Assembly (NCBI GenBank): GCA_019400425.1
Contig: JAFREE010000224.1
Location: forward strand, 1-29,991
Source: Hymenochaete sp. R1
Lineage: Eukaryota; Basidiomycota; Agaricomycetes; Hymenochaetales; Hymenochaetaceae
DNA: 29,991 bases
Reading direction: 5' to 3'
Position 1 is the stretch's first letter. Each line of letters begins with the position of its first letter. The notes beneath the pieces are model-generated. The model was not told where the DNA came from and did not search any database. It worked only from the letters and a program-made list of their open reading frames with translations. Shown here piece by piece: positions 19,949 through 29,914 of this stretch. A program made the translations under genes and the position numbers.

Positions 19949-22900
19949 CTACAGATGATTAATAACATACTGAGGCCAGAATTTTGGCCTTAGTTTCCAT
20001 TGGAAAAGGCTTGCTTTGCCTCTATGCTTTACGTCTCCGCAAACGCACCTTAACTCAATCGGGGTTGAGGGGGTGGGTGGCTCAAAGCTCACTCTGCCAT
20101 CGCGGGCGCTCTCCTTTTCCTTGTTGTACTCAGCAATCTCTGCTTTATACATTTCTTCAGCATCACGCGACGCCTCTTGAACATAATCGTTCATCTTTTC
20201 CTCAAAGGGGCATAGGGAGTTGGCGAATCCCCGGTCCTTCATGAAGTGCTGGAGGCAAGTGATAGCGGCATGAACGCCTGCAGCCCAATCGATTTGGAAA
20301 TTGTCCGTGCCGTGCCACTTTGTAGTTGGGGTGTCTTTATCCATCAGCGGGCCAAGCTGATCCAAGTTGAAAATGGCATAGAGGAGAGACATGAGTTGTT
20401 CATTACGGTGCGCATCTCCAACGATCCAGCCTGCAAACAGTAGGGTGCTTTGTGAGCCAATACTTGAAAAGAAGCATTAATCAATCCCCACCTGCGTCGC
20501 CGTTTCTTCTCATGATACGATCTCGCGTAGACATGGCCCATTGAAGAAGCAGTATGTATGCCCGAGGGTGATGTGTGTTTGCGACTGTTTCTCCCCAGAA
20601 GTGTTCTGCAATCATTGCCTTCAGTGTGCGGGACATAGCGCCAAGGGAATAGTAATGGGCGCCAAAGGCTATTGAATCTGTGAGAGTAACCACCAAGTGC
20701 TCCTGATTTGGCAGCATATACCTGGCAGGCCCTTTGAATAAATCATCAACGCAATACATAGAAGCTGAAACTCACAGGTCGTCTCCGGGAAGAAGCAACA
20801 AAGGAATGCAGGCAACTGCTTCATCCGGTTCTTTACGAAGGCCCATCATATCTTGCGCATCCTGTTGTGCGTCTGCCCTCAAGTACCACACTTTTGCTCC
20901 AGCCCAAATATGTATGAAGGTGTTATACCCCGCAGAGTCGATGTGCCAACCTGACAACGCACTGTTTGTCGCAGCTATAATCCATCTGCGAGCCTGATCG
21001 GTGGAATCCAATCGAGTCGCCAGCGTCTGACTCTCTGATGCGTCAAAATTGCTCGCAAACCTTGAAAAATCATCGGGTTCGCTAATGACAATGGGTATAA
21101 GGGGAGGGGGAAGCACTCTGATTCAAAGCAATCTCACATTTTTGTGTGATCTTCACCCAGGGGAATGTCAAGGATGTTTAAAACAACGCTATCCCTTGCT
21201 CCTCTGGCTCGTCGGTCAAGGAGATCCATTAGACATCCTCGCACATGTATTCCTTGAGGGCCTCGATTGTAAGTCGCCCAAAACAAATCCTTCTCATGGG
21301 TCGGGTCTGCGTTGTACGCTTTCAAACTCGCGCTGTCCATATCAAGGTATGTTTGGTCTTCGAATCTGCTCAGTGCAGCAATCGGATGAGAATAGGGAAA
21401 CAACTCACCAAGAATCTGTCGAACTTGGTACAAATCTGTAACCTTCTCCAATTCCGTCTCATTCCAACCGCTTACGCCGCCAATATCCTCTGGTTTTCCT
21501 CCGTGTACATGCACATTGTATTTACAAAGGATGCCGCTCCGTACTTCCGGGGTAAGGTTTGTCCATACAGATTTGGAAACTGAATAAATCACACTATTCT
21601 GAGTCGAGGTTTCCAGCGGCAAAATGTCCTTCCCTGTGGCGATCTGATAAATCGTCGAAAGGTTGTCAATTTCGGAGGTATATAAGCCACGGATCACGCA
21701 CCTGTGCAAAGGGAAGCTTGAACTTCGCTCGTCCCTCAAACATCGAAGAGCTGTCTAGAAGTGCCGATAGTTTGCTTCGTCTATATGTTGAGGAAGACTC
21801 CGCAGCTCCAGCATCGTCAGACGCAAAGGACAGCTTTTCCAAAAGCTCGGGCCCATGCGACATAAGGGCCTTAAGCCTTTCTTCAGGGACTATGAAAGGC
21901 GTGTTATAATCATAAAACGGTAACTGGGTGAATGTTAGATTGGAATTTCTGATTGAACTTCGACAACTTACTTGATTTGTGGTTGTGCGGGTGAATTGCA
22001 CAGGCTTCAATTGCCTTATGTTGTACCTGTAATAGACATCGCGCCGGCACTCTAGCAGCTCATCGCTCTCTGCAGGCTCAGTTCTTTGTCTTTTTGCAGG
22101 AGGGAGGGCCTCCGCATCTGCTTTGCGTTTCTCTCCCTTTGAAGCAGACGATTCTTTTGAAGGCATTGGTTTGGACTTTCCCTTTGACGGCTTGGGTTTT
22201 GACTTTGACCTTGACTTCGGTTTTGACTTCGGTTTCGGTTTCAACCTCAGTTTTGGCTTTGGCATTGGCAGTGGCGCCTCCTTCACGTTGAGCACAACTT
22301 TAGGCTTGCTAGCACCGCCAGAGCTCTTTATGCTTGAAGCAGCAGGACTGGCTGGTTTGTCAGGATGCCCACTGGAGCGGGTAGGATCCTCTGAATCTCC
22401 ATGAGGACTATCTTGAGGCGCTGAATCCATTTTGGAATGGGTTTGATCATCAAAATCGCCATCTGCACCGTTTGGATTCTCAACGTCCCCGCCAGTGCTG
22501 TCTAGATCCTCGCCAGGGCTGCCAAGGTTCTTGTTGGGACTTTGTTGCAAAGCGTCTGGAGGACTTGTCCTTAACGCAGCTTCGCAGTCAGATGTCACTG
22601 GCTTGTTGCCAATGGGACTAGAGCCGACGCTCTGGGGCGCGAAAACGCTAGGCTCGCTCCCTTTGTCAATTGGGTTTTCCGTAGTTTGCGTCCGCTCGTC
22701 CAAAGATCCGTCGGATACTATGGCTATGGCTGTAGAAGTACCGGCAGGCGCTTGTGCACCGTTATTCGAAGCAGAGGGGGGTGTGGTATCTTGTACATCG
22801 CCGTTTAAAGGTGCATTGGGGTCGGCAGCACTTTCGCTAAGATTAGGGGTCTTGCCGAAGGTTGTATCCCGGTCTGTAATCTTGCAGTTTGCTTTTTTAC

Positions 22901-24617
22901 ATGAGTCAGAGGTTCTTGCAGTTTCAAGAAAAGAACCACATGGGACTCACCTGGCTGAAAGGGGAGAATGCTGGCAGAGTTTTCACTTTGACTGGAAGTA
23001 CTCCCTTGAGGTGGCGGCGACACTTCTGGCTTCATTCGTTGCTTCAGTGTCGGATCCGGAGAAGCCTGGAGATACCAGTCTTCAGCTTCAAGGTCAATAA
23101 CTAAAATGTGCTTTTCTAGCTTCTTGGTTTCCTTTTTGATGCCAGAAAGAAGTAAGGCTCTTCTGTAACTAGGATCTTGTAGCTCTATTCGCATCTGGTA
23201 GTCTTCAAACCACGGTTTGAGCTGGGGTGGCGGGAGGCGGGCCACCTCTGTGCGATTCTGAAGCAGAATGTTAGCCATGTCACGCCTCAGGCTCCCTGCA
23301 CCTCTGAGAGCAGCATTGAAAATCATATTGAGCATCGTGTGCTCAATCTTGCCCCTGATTGGATCGTCTTCCAGTCTAGGTTGACTTAGTGTCTATATTA
23401 TCAGATAGTAAGGGCCTACACTGCATTGGCGCTGTATTGTACGCACCTTGACCCCAGCGCCCATTCCAAACCTTTCCTGGGAAGAGGACGCGTAATTCTT
23501 TCCAGATAAAAGGCAGATTGGAGATATGGCCACTGCGATGAATAGGGGGCACAGCAGATGCCAATCGTCCAAGGATTGAATGGATGTCGGCATGGCGCTC
23601 CCCAAATGTTTCCTTCATACCAAATTGTCAATGATGCGGTGTGTATGGTCAACAAAAGTGGGAAACACATACGTTAAGAGACTCGATAGGGTGGCATCCT
23701 CAACCTTGTCCCCGTAAGGCCATTTCGCCCCCGCCTTCTCCTTTGCTTTAGCTACATTTTTTGAAGTATAGGGCCATTCAAGACTGTATTCCTCTTTGTT
23801 CCGAACCCTTTCGGACTGCCTCTGAGGGATATGAGCGGAAATGAGTCATAAGAACACTGAATGCTTGAGAAGGGCTTACCAGCATGAGCGCAATCAACCC
23901 AAGTGCAGCAAAAATCAGATTATTCTCCGAATTGCTGACCTTCTTCCTCTTCCCAGATAATGCCAATCCCTCACATAATCCAGCAGCGGCTCTCATAAGC
24001 CTTTCCGACCCCAGTTGCTGCTCCACAATGGATGCCTGAGCCTCGGGACCCTCATAAGAAGCCTCGTTATACGTTTCGACCCAATCCTTGCAGTAGTCTA
24101 GCAGTGTATTGTTCCAGAATATGTACTTCTCCCACACTGGTGCAACGGTGTCATCCAATGCTTGGGGTTCAATGTAATGCCGCTGCTTCAATTTAAGGCT
24201 TTCCTCGTAGGGTCTGGATGTGCCCGAAATTCGATCCAAGAGCAAGCTTTGCAGCATGAGTTGACAATGCGCAATGCTTCCCTCCCTCAACGCCTCCCGA
24301 GCAACTCCTCTGGACTCGTGCTTTTTAATCTTGAGGCATTTCACAATCTCGCTCTCTGTGGAGCAAGCAAGATCTGATATGCTGTTATAAAGACTTTCGC
24401 GTTCCTCCGCAACTTCGGGGCCTCCTGGTACAAGCGATTTATCGAAAGCTTTTCCAAAGTAAGGGGCGGTTATGCCTAGTTCGGTAGAGCTCGCTATGAG
24501 AAGCTGATTGCTTGCCATCAGTTTGCCAGCAGGGACTAGACTAAGGTTGCTGGGTGGAGGGAAGGATGTCAAGCGTGAAGTCCGTGAGAGGCGGACGTTC
24601 ACCGACAACATTGTCAT
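19949..24617 (-). CDS. JmjC-domain protein (putative histone demethylase-like)
   Basis: This is a large Fe(II)/2-oxoglutarate dioxygenase with a JmjC cupin, expected to act on histones or other nuclear proteins. The start is ATG 24617 or, more likely, 24518 (MASNQLLIASSTELG). Exon 1 ends at 23880, and exon 2 starts at 23821. The middle has Ser/Pro/Asp-rich sequence and a Lys-Pro/Lys-Ser repeat (22159-22270), a likely nuclear localisation or DNA-binding tail. The JmjC part is SVVLNILDIPL, then SGWHIDSAGYNTFIHIWAG (iron ligands His and Asp near 20940) with AKVWYL (2-oxoglutarate Lys), then LPNQEHLVVTLTDSIAFGAH (third ligand His near 20699). The tail ends CVCGDVKHRGKASLFQWKL at 19949. The catalytic set looks complete. 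One join (near 23620-23675, between SLLTYVF... and KETFGERHADIH) is one base out of phase with any GT-AG intron I can place. It may be a frameshift or an unusual intron. Confidence 0.74.
22159..22270 (-). repeat. Lys-Pro/Lys-Ser coding repeat
   Basis: On the plus strand, units resembling GACTTCGGTTTT recur in tandem. On the coding strand they give KPKSKPKSRSKSKPKPSKGK. The run sits between the acidic linker and the JmjC region, and such low-complexity basic tails commonly serve in nuclear import or DNA contact. It is prone to length variation. Confidence 0.7.
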
Positions 24618-24937
24618 TGTCGCCGACCTAATTAAGGATCCTCAATCACGTGAGCCTATCTTTACTGGGTCGGGCCAGTCGGGCCTCCCACTCCTCATCT
24701 TTTCTTTTTCTTACCGACTTCAAAGACACAAAGAAGAAAGGATTGCTTAGGACACGATGAAAGCAAATCGGCCCTGGTACACAAAGGCAGGATGCCCGTC
24801 TCTCAAATCTCAAGACCTGGCAGCAGGCTGCATGGCTCCCTGCGTCTTCTCACTTCCGTCCCACTTGCCCTCTTTGTTGGATCTCATCTTCTAGACCTGC
24901 TACTCGCGTTGCCTGGTCCTCTCCGCAGCTGGACAGA
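24618..24937. promoter_or_regulatory. Short divergent promoter region
   Basis: Some 320 bp separate the JmjC start (minus) from the large orphan gene (plus), so the two probably share a promoter. It contains TCACGTGA at 24646-24653, an eight-base palindrome of bHLH-site type, and the repeated GGGTCGGGCCAGTCGGGCC nearby. Co-expression of the two genes is inferred only from layout. Confidence 0.4.
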
Positions 24938-27382
24938 ATGCAAGGGAACTCTTCCGACAGCGATATTAACGATTCTTCAAACCAAGGACATCGACAAAAG
25001 TCACTTCCAGCCCCTAACAATGCAGTCGGACAAACCTTTGCCTTTGTGAACTGCCATCCTTTCCCAAATGCCACTCAAGCGGAGCAAGGATGCGTGGACT
25101 CTAATATTCTCCAGCCGCAGCCTCAGCACCAGGCCAAGAATGCCGTTTTTGTTCCTCCGGGCAGCGGTAACATGATGGTGAGCTTTCAAGCATATGTTGG
25201 TGGGAGACACTCTTACCTTGATTCTGCCGTTCCTTTGTCCCCAACTCTAGCAACGTCACAATAGCATGTCGGGCGGCGACTGCACAGGGCATCCTCTGAC
25301 CAACGCCAACCCTCGTAAAAACTCCTTCAGTGAAACAGGCACTGAGACTGATGACACAGACATGGAAGTAAGAGCGATTTTCTTTTTTTGAGCAGGACGT
25401 AAGCTCTGACGCAACTTTTTCTGTTCTTGAAGGACAGCGACAGACTATCCCAGTCAACTATTCCAGCTACTGAGCCTTTTCAAACCCCGAGTGCCAAAAG
25501 AACAGCAAATATTTTGGAGGTGAGGCTTTCTTCTACATCTGCTTGCCAGAAAGGTGATCATAGATATAGCTCAACCAAGGCGCTACAAGCACTGCTGCCT
25601 GGGATCCAAATCCACCATGCAGAACGCCTTCTCAAGCTTCCCATAGCGGGCCACATCTGCAGGGTGCCTCAACTGGACAGGAAGATTCTGTAAGATTGGG
25701 TTTCAGGCGACTAATCAATTTCTGACAGCAAATACAGGAACCAAGGAAACGTAAGAGGTCTGATGGTGCCAAGGCGCCACGTCGCGATGCACCTCAGTCG
25801 GGATTCGGCGATGGTTCCAGAAGTTTAGATACGGAGGCATTTCTAGAACGCTTTAGTGCCAGAATGGAGGAGAACGCCATGAAAATTTGTGTCAACACGC
25901 TTTCCAATATAGCCAGCAAGGAAATGAAGGCTGCAGCTGTAGCCTTGGAGAAGCATCTTTTTTCAGTTGCGGAGGTTATGATGGGGCAGGTTGCAGAGGA
26001 ATCTGTAGAGCGTTTTGTCCAGAGCGAGGCTTATAAGCACCTTCTTGTTCAAAAGCGCAAACATCTCTCGCTTCCAAAGAACACGAAGAACCATCATGCA
26101 CAGATGCTCGAATTCACCCTTGAGCCTTTTAAAATGAGTGCGAAGAGAATTCACTTTTTCAAGGTTCGTAACTGTGGATCGAACAGCTCTTCCTATAACA
26201 TTCTGACAATCCCTTCTATTTTCTCTTTTAAGCGCACCGTTGAAAAGAGTGTTGCTGGTTGTCTAGACTTGGGGTCGTCTACGCTGAGTGGGAAAATCCT
26301 ATTTGATAAGGCGTACTGCGACATTTTTGATGATAGTTTAGTCCTTCGTCAGCAAGGCGTGGATCCTATTGATCATGACATGGAGTCGTGGGCTCTCGAA
26401 GCAGAGCTTTTGCCAACCACTGATGATTACGTTGCATTCATCAATAATTCGAGGCACAAGTTCAATTTAGCGGAACACCCAGATACAACCTTTAACAACG
26501 CAGCTGTTAAAGCAATGGTCCCCCATTGCATTGCTTACATCAGAGGGAACTACTTGGGAAAGAGCTTTCCAAACGATCTTCTCAAAGAAGATGTCCTCAC
26601 CAGTACTCTCAAAGCCTTGATGTTTTCCATGGCTCAGCGTGTTAGGTCTTATAAAGCAAGGATACGATGGTCGGATGACAAAATAAGGCGCCATAGAAAG
26701 AGGCAAAGGAGACGTGCAAGAAGATATTCGGTGAGATCCCAGTCCTTTGTTTGTGAAAGTTCAGTTCAAGTCTGACTCAGTATAAAAGCTATTCATGCAG
26801 CGACTGGAGTCGTTGAAGGATGTCAAAGCCGCGGATGATATCCGACCTTATTTGGATCAGGTGGAAGTCATGTCGGACGATGAGACTCTTGTTGTAGGAG
26901 AAGCGGGGTGGAACCCAGCCTTCGATTCAAATACGCGGCAAACAGCGGTATGTGGTGCGGAATGGCGATCGCTGGAACTCACTAGGATGCTTCGTCTCGC
27001 CGACTGGCTTAGGTCTTGCAACGCAGCCTACGAATACGAAGGCATCCGCAATGCTGATAGAAAACGAAAGGGCTGCGATCATCGATATCGCAACATCGCT
27101 GTGAAGAAATCAAACACAGTGGCGCCCCCTGGGCTTCCACGAAGCTTCTACAACCCGTCATTTCTCGACAAACTCTCCAAAATTCAAACAGGCCTACTTT
27201 CCATCAAAGAAGTCACAATCAAGTGGCCAACCCCGGAAGACATCACCGGAGGCAAGACAGACTCATTTGTTCCCTGGGAGCATTCTAAAGCATATTTTGT
27301 TCAAGACACGTTTGAGTATGCTAGACAGTATTTCCATCCGAGCTCATCGCTGGCAGAGAGCTCTGCATCGGCCAACGCATAA
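24938..27382 (+). CDS. Large nuclear-type orphan protein with basic/acidic linker
   Basis: No named function is assigned. Exons run from ATG 24938 (MQGNSSDSDINDSSNQGHRQ) through Ser/Asp-rich segments (SETGTETDDTDME, then DSDRLSQSTIP) to QIQEPRKRKRSDGAKAPRRD, a likely nuclear signal. The long helical exon at 25735-26733 includes MEENAMKICVNTLSNIASKE, FVQSEAYKHLLVQKRKHLSL and YIRGNYLGKSFPNDLL, and ends IRRHRKRQRRRARRYS. After an intron (donor 26730, acceptor ending in ATGCAG at 26800), RLESLKDVKAADDIRPYLDQ, MSDDETLVVGEAGWNP and PPGLPRSFYNPSFLDKL follow, with a stop at 27382. The basic run, then an 'MSDDET' acidic motif, then a 'GLP..xYN..' tail follows the plan of an abundant Agaricomycete-specific family of unknown function (from memory). 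The splicing of 25535-25735 is uncertain, because a frame-open segment there does not join in phase. No stops interrupt the main exons. Confidence 0.63.
26164..26232 (+). other. Possible stopless 69-nt intron within the orphan gene
   Basis: GTTCGTAACTG to TTTTAAG looks like an intron (pyrimidine-rich 3' end, branch-like CTGAC), but it is 69 nt long and open. Skipping or retaining it both keep the frame. The peptide it would encode (Ser/Asn/Phe-rich) is unlike its surroundings, which favours removal. Confidence 0.5.
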
Positions 27383-28557
27383 TACAATGCATATCTTTGT
27401 GCATTTATTAAACTATGTCTTATTAGATATGATACATTAATAATAGGCATGGTTTCTCTAAAAGAAAATCATGTTTTTGGGTCCTTGAATGACCCGTGTA
27501 TTGTTGGAAGCTGTGAAGCTCTGGCCTGAATGAAGCGCCGGGACGAAGTGGTCGGTCACATGTCACGTTCTGTCATGTTTCTTTCTTTCCTCCTTCCTTC
27601 TTATTTTCTCTCTTTTCCTCCTCCTTCCTCCTGCCCCTCGCCCCCTTCCCCCTTAGCCTACCTTGTAGACCTTAAACTTGCATCTCTTAAGGCTTGCTCC
27701 ATCCCGTATGCTGGCAGTCAGTTCAGCCTCCCGTGCTGATGTGCAATTGGCCTGGGCTGAGACGGACATGGAAGTCAGGACGTAATTGGTTGTGTAAGAA
27801 CGTCACAATTTGCTGCATTATTCCTGTGCTGATGAAGATGTTTAGAGGAAGGGAGGAAGGAGCAAGTTGGAGTGACTCTGGGTTGCCAAACAAATTCTGC
27901 AGGACCCTCTTCTTGCCTGGCCTGGTTCATCGAGTATGGTTCCTTGCACACTGAAAGGAGCCCTTCTTCAGTCTCTTTTGCGTTCAGCGAACTCATTCAG
28001 GGTGGCATTTTTTCAAAATACCTCTACAATCAAAGCAACATCACAAAGGGTGAGCTCGAGCTTATCTTTTATGGGGGGTTGTAACATCTTGTGCAAGCTG
28101 ACGTTGCATCAACTTTTGCACTGAAGATCCGAGTCCTTGCCGCAGGATGTTTTTAGAAGCAATCCCAACGTGTACATCAGACATTGCCTCGATAAGTGGA
28201 AGGAAGTCGGCTTTACACAGCGTTCAAGGCAAGGATTGAGTCAAATGCCTGCAACAGTTTGGGGAGTAGGTGTTGTAAAATTTCTCTCGTGTTTGTCTTT
28301 CATATTCTTTACACCAAAATCTTTAGAACAAGCCCAGGCACTGAAAGATATTGTATAAAGGCCTTTGGTAGGGCGGCATGTAGCAAGGTTTGAGAAAATT
28401 CGCGTCTTGAAATCGCTAGCTTGGATGTCTAAGGTGCGAAGGTTCCTGGCGTTGATAACAAATGTTTTAATGATTTTTATTATTGCAATTTGCTTTTTCT
28501 CAGCTCTCTTCCTTATCAATTACTGCTCTGAGGATACCGCCCTCATCTACCAATGCG
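27383..28557. other. Decayed region between the orphan gene and the peroxidase relic
   Basis: It contains the 3' flank of the orphan gene, an 85-nt pyrimidine-rich tract (about 27575-27660) and the degraded repeat copy at 27704-27783. There is also a short protein-like stretch near 28137-28235 (QDVFRSNPNVYIRHCLDKWK) that I cannot assign. No intact gene was seen. Confidence 0.5.
27704..27783 (+). repeat. Dispersed inverted repeat, right copy (decayed)
   Basis: This is the counterpart of 3905-3977 on the other strand. It keeps GTATGCTGGCA, CAGTTCAGCC, CCGTGCTGATGTGCAAT and GGCCTGGGCTGAGACGGAC, with small deletions that destroy the frame. Homology ends soon after GGAAGTC. It appears to be a relic of the first exon of the same unidentified gene, sitting behind a pyrimidine-rich leader as in the left copy. 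Confidence 0.78.
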
Positions 28558-29560
28558 ATGGTCTTCGAGCCTGCCATCACCGCTGTTGCTCTGGCCGTCC
28601 TTGCTGGCGCTGTTCATATCAAGCGCACCGCTTGTCCGGATGGCAACACCACGAGCAAAGAAAGTATTGGTCACCATTTTACATTCACAGCTGAATATTG
28701 ACATGTGCCTTGCCTGATGTAGCTATGCGCCTCCTTCATATTGAGGGATGATTTTCAGAGCATCCTTTTCAAAGGCAAGCGGGGAGGATCTGCATGGGGC
28801 GCTTAGTTTCGCTTTACACATAGTCATCCGCTGGTCTGACACCGTCGCTTCCTGGGGTGAAGGAGCAGATGGATCAGTTATCTTCCTCGTGCACCTAGGA
28901 GTTGTTTTTGTCAAGAATACTGGCATCAAAGATGGTGTCAACGTGCTCATGCCGTTGTTGACCTGCCACCTTGTCGCTGCTGATGGTTTTTTTCAACTCG
29001 CTGGAGCTGCTCGTGTGTGAGTGGGCTTACTTCTACATACAGCTGATGACAGTGCTGATGTTTCATTCAGCACGAACTGCCCTGGAGCAACTCATCTCGA
29101 GTTCCTTCTAGGGCATCCCATCGCGACAATTTTCCCTGAGGATAGTGCTGTCCCTCCTCCAGAGAGCGACACCGCGACCATTCCTAATTATATGTAGGAC
29201 GCCAGCTTCACCCAAGATGAGGTCATTCATCTCCTTGCCTCCTATACCATCTCCCGCTCAGACATGCTGGTCCTGGGCAATGAAGCCGTCTCATTTGACT
29301 TGACCCATTTCATCTTTGACACCAGACCTATTCTGCAGGCGATCATTGTGGGTGCCGGGCTTCCCTTTGGTATTAACAGCTCGATCTCAGGTGCTGAAGT
29401 CAATTCGCCCATCTCCCAGTCTGGAGAAATGCGTATCTGATTAGGTTTTGCACTTGCTCATAACCCTCGCTCGGCCTGCAAATGGCAAGTGTTTCTCTAT
29501 CAAATATCTCCAAGCATTAGCAACATTATAGGCCGGGCTTGAAGGTGAGTGTCCTGCCCT
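28558..29560 (+). pseudogene. Class II fungal heme peroxidase relic
   Basis: Intact members are secreted ligninolytic or generic peroxidases of Agaricomycetes. The first exon is well kept: a signal peptide (MVFEPAITAVALAVLAGAVH), a Lys-Arg processing site and TACPDGNTTS. Later pieces match in order: WGEGADGSVIFL (calcium-site 'GGGADGS' block), FQLAGAARV followed after a small intron by NCPGATHLEFLLG, then ASFTQDEVIHLLASYTISRS, FDTRPILQAIIVGAGLPFG and SGAEVNSPISQSGEMRI. The distal 'RLxFHD' motif is gone (ALHIVIRWSD), so the distal Arg and His are missing, and the proximal His of 'LLASHxI' is Tyr. In-frame stops follow IPNY(M) near 29197 and GEMRI near 29440. The gene is dead by several independent lesions. 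A further open bit near 29698-29780 may belong to another relic. Confidence 0.85.
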
Positions 29561-29914
29561 CTGCTTTTAAACCAAGCTAATCCGTGCGTTGATAGCTCCT
29601 CCCCCCTCCCTCCCTCCCCCCCCCACCCCCTCTTCCGGGTGCGAAATCTATTGCTTTCACTGTAGTACTGCTAGCGGTAATACAAGGTTTGCGGCATGAT
29701 TTTGACTTATGGGTGCGCATGGATCGGAATCTGGGTTCATTGCTGATGGCCTTCCCATCCACACCGAAGGCGAGCTTGACTCTTTCGTATTGAGAGGTAA
29801 GTCTCTCATTCTTCCCTGACTGCTGGAAGTTCCAGGCCTGCCAGCACCAACAATACGGAAACCGACTCCAATAATCATTTCCTAAAACACTCGCTATACG
29901 CTTATTTGTAAACT
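29561..29914. other. Low-complexity and unassigned right-end sequence
   Basis: A C-rich tract (about 29597-29632) is followed by a short protein-like segment on the plus strand (GAHGSESGFIADGLPIHTEG near 29710-29770) that ends at a GTAAGT donor near 29796. No family was recognised. The oxoprolinase-like fragment begins abruptly at about 29915. Confidence 0.4.

Noticed and set aside
28137..28235. Protein-like stretch QDVFRSNPNVYIRHCLDKWK as part of a DNA-binding or regulatory domain
   Set aside because: A vague resemblance only. There are no flanking exons and no start, and it sits in decayed sequence.
29597..29632. C-rich tract as a possible quadruplex or i-motif
   Set aside because: The runs are irregular and lie in decayed sequence. 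Low complexity is sufficient explanation.
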